Below, one piece after another: positions 63,169 through 64,000 of a DNA stretch of 64,000 nucleotides. The notes under the pieces are model-generated. The model was not told the origin of the DNA, ran no database searches, and saw nothing but the letters and a program-made list of their open reading frames with translations. The stretch is from Streptomyces hundungensis (lineage in GTDB: Bacteria; Actinomycetota; Actinomycetes; Streptomycetales; Streptomycetaceae), in assembly GCF_003627815.1 (NCBI RefSeq), contig NZ_CP032698.1, positions 2,232,001-2,296,000 of the forward strand. The letters run 5' to 3'. The translations under genes and the position numbers were made by a program. Every line of letters begins with the position of its first letter. Within the stretch, counting starts at the first letter, position 1.

Positions 63169-63960
63169 GTGACCACCACCGCAGACAGTGCCACCATCAC
63201 TGCCCAGGACCGCTCCCAGACCCGACGTGAGCCGGTGCATGCCATGAACGACGCAGTCACCAACCAGGGGGCGGACGCCACGCGGCCCGCCCGCTCGCTG
63301 CCAGGCCGGCCCCCAGGGATCAGGGCGGACAGTTCCGGCCTCACCGACCGGCAGCGCAGGGTCATCGAAGTCATCCGGGACTCCGTGCAGCGGCGTGGCT
63401 ACCCCCCGTCGATGCGGGAGATCGGTCAGGCCGTCGGCCTCTCCAGCACCTCGTCCGTCGCCCACCAGCTGATGGCCCTCGAGCGCAAGGGCTTCCTGCG
63501 CCGCGACCCGCACCGGCCGCGCGCCTACGAGGTCCGCGGCTCCGACCAGCCGAGCAGCCAGGCCACCGACACCGCGGGCAAGCCCGCCGCGTCCTATGTG
63601 CCGCTGGTCGGCCGGATCGCCGCCGGTGGCCCGATCCTGGCGGAGGAGTCGGTCGAGGACGTCTTCCCGCTCCCCCGCCAGCTGGTGGGCGACGGCGAGC
63701 TGTTCGTCCTCAAGGTCGTCGGCGATTCGATGATCGAAGCCGCCATCTGTGACGGGGACTGGGTGACGGTCCGCCGCCAGCCGGTGGCCGAGAACGGCGA
63801 CATCGTGGCGGCGATGCTGGACGGCGAGGCCACCGTCAAGCGCTTCAAGCGCGAGGACAACCACATCTGGCTGCTCCCGCACAACGCCGCCTACCAGCCG
63901 ATTCCCGGCGACGACGCGACCATCCTGGGCAAGGTCGTGGCGGTGCTCCGGCGCGTCTGA
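63169..63960 (+). CDS. lexA: LexA repressor
   Basis: The 263-residue SOS repressor has an N-terminal helix-turn-helix ([34 protein letters not shown], about 58-92) and a C-terminal self-cleaving protease domain with the Ala152-Gly153 cleavage site (GRIAAGGPI), Ser187 (VGDSMIE) and Lys224 ([10 protein letters not shown]). The N-terminal extension of about 55 residues is typical of Streptomyces LexA. GTG 63169 ([11 protein letters not shown]) follows GAGAGGGG. It is divergent from nrdR, and represses its own promoter through the SOS box. Confidence 0.97.
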   Translation: MTTTADSATITAQDRSQTRREPVHAMNDAVTNQGADATRPARSLPGRPPGIRADSSGLTDRQRRVIEVIRDSVQRRGYPPSMREIGQAVGLSSTSSVAHQLMALERKGFLRRDPHRPRAYEVRGSDQPSSQATDTAGKPAASYVPLVGRIAAGGPILAEESVEDVFPLPRQLVGDGELFVLKVVGDSMIEAAICDGDWVTVRRQPVAENGDIVAAMLDGEATVKRFKREDNHIWLLPHNAAYQPIPGDDATILGKVVAVLRRV

Positions 63961-64000
63961 CCCCCGCGTCGGCCCCTGACCGGGCCCCGGGACCCTCTGC

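Overview
The window is about 70% or more G+C, uses GTG starts often, and carries a run of genes typical of the conserved chromosomal core of Streptomyces: hrdB beside a whiH-type GntR regulator, parC and parE, nrdR-nrdJ next to lexA, rnhB, recQ and ptsH. Gene content and order closely resemble, from memory, the S. coelicolor segment around ptsH-parC-parE-hrdB-whiH-nrdRJ-lexA. I take it as a Streptomyces chromosome core, read from the ptsH side to the lexA side.

Layout. 1-7.2 kb: the start of a GNAT/acyl-CoA-synthetase-type protein acetyltransferase (cut by the window edge), ptsH (HPr) behind a near-perfect DasR site, a GntR regulator, a secreted M23 peptidase behind a cyclic-di-AMP (ydaO-type) riboswitch, and an overlapping pair of M16 peptidases. 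7.4-13.3 kb: parC, a CobW-type GTPase, and two head-to-head citrate-synthase genes that both lack their 5' ends and meet at one junction near 12150. 13.4-26.6 kb: an accessory carbohydrate block with two large secreted beta-helix glucanases (probably GH87, alpha-1,3-glucanase type), a GH13 alpha-glucosidase, a binding protein, two sugar permeases and a LacI regulator. This reads as a self-contained alpha-glucan utilisation locus set into the core. 27-34.3 kb: a CitA/CitB-type two-component pair, an acetate-type SSS symporter with a DUF485 partner, and a LuxR-type two-component operon. 34.5-48.2 kb: parE, a small zinc-finger-like protein, a trypsin-like protease, hrdB, whiH, a fused ABC transporter, a NUDIX/NrtR-like regulator, a glycogen-debranching-like protein and a DUF4192 protein. 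48.4-64 kb: RecQ with a phosphoribosyltransferase-like tail, two hypotheticals, rnhB, a TetR/MFS efflux pair, an ADP-ribosylglycohydrolase, a histidine phosphatase, a YdbC-like protein, a TerD protein, nrdJ, nrdR and lexA.

How the genes fit together. Housekeeping functions dominate: chromosome topology (ParC/ParE), primary sigma factor, DNA repair control (LexA, RecQ, RNase HII), oxygen-independent dNTP synthesis (NrdJ under NrdR) and the PTS phosphocarrier. Control sites can be read directly for several of them: a DasR box, a riboswitch, an SOS box, two NrdR boxes 31 bp apart, a 22-bp palindrome in the TetR/MFS gap, two facing DnaA boxes in the recQ gap, and many long hairpin terminators. 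In the 13-27 kb block the expected logic is secreted depolymerases, then uptake of oligosaccharides by binding protein and permeases, then cleavage inside the cell by the GH13 enzyme, with LacI as the switch. No transporter ATPase is encoded there, so a shared one such as MsiK would have to serve.

The observations most worth checking are the citrate-synthase junction (real deletion or assembly collapse), the alpha-glucan locus, and the RecQ-phosphoribosyltransferase fusion. I saw no rRNA, tRNA, CRISPR array, insertion sequence or phage genes.
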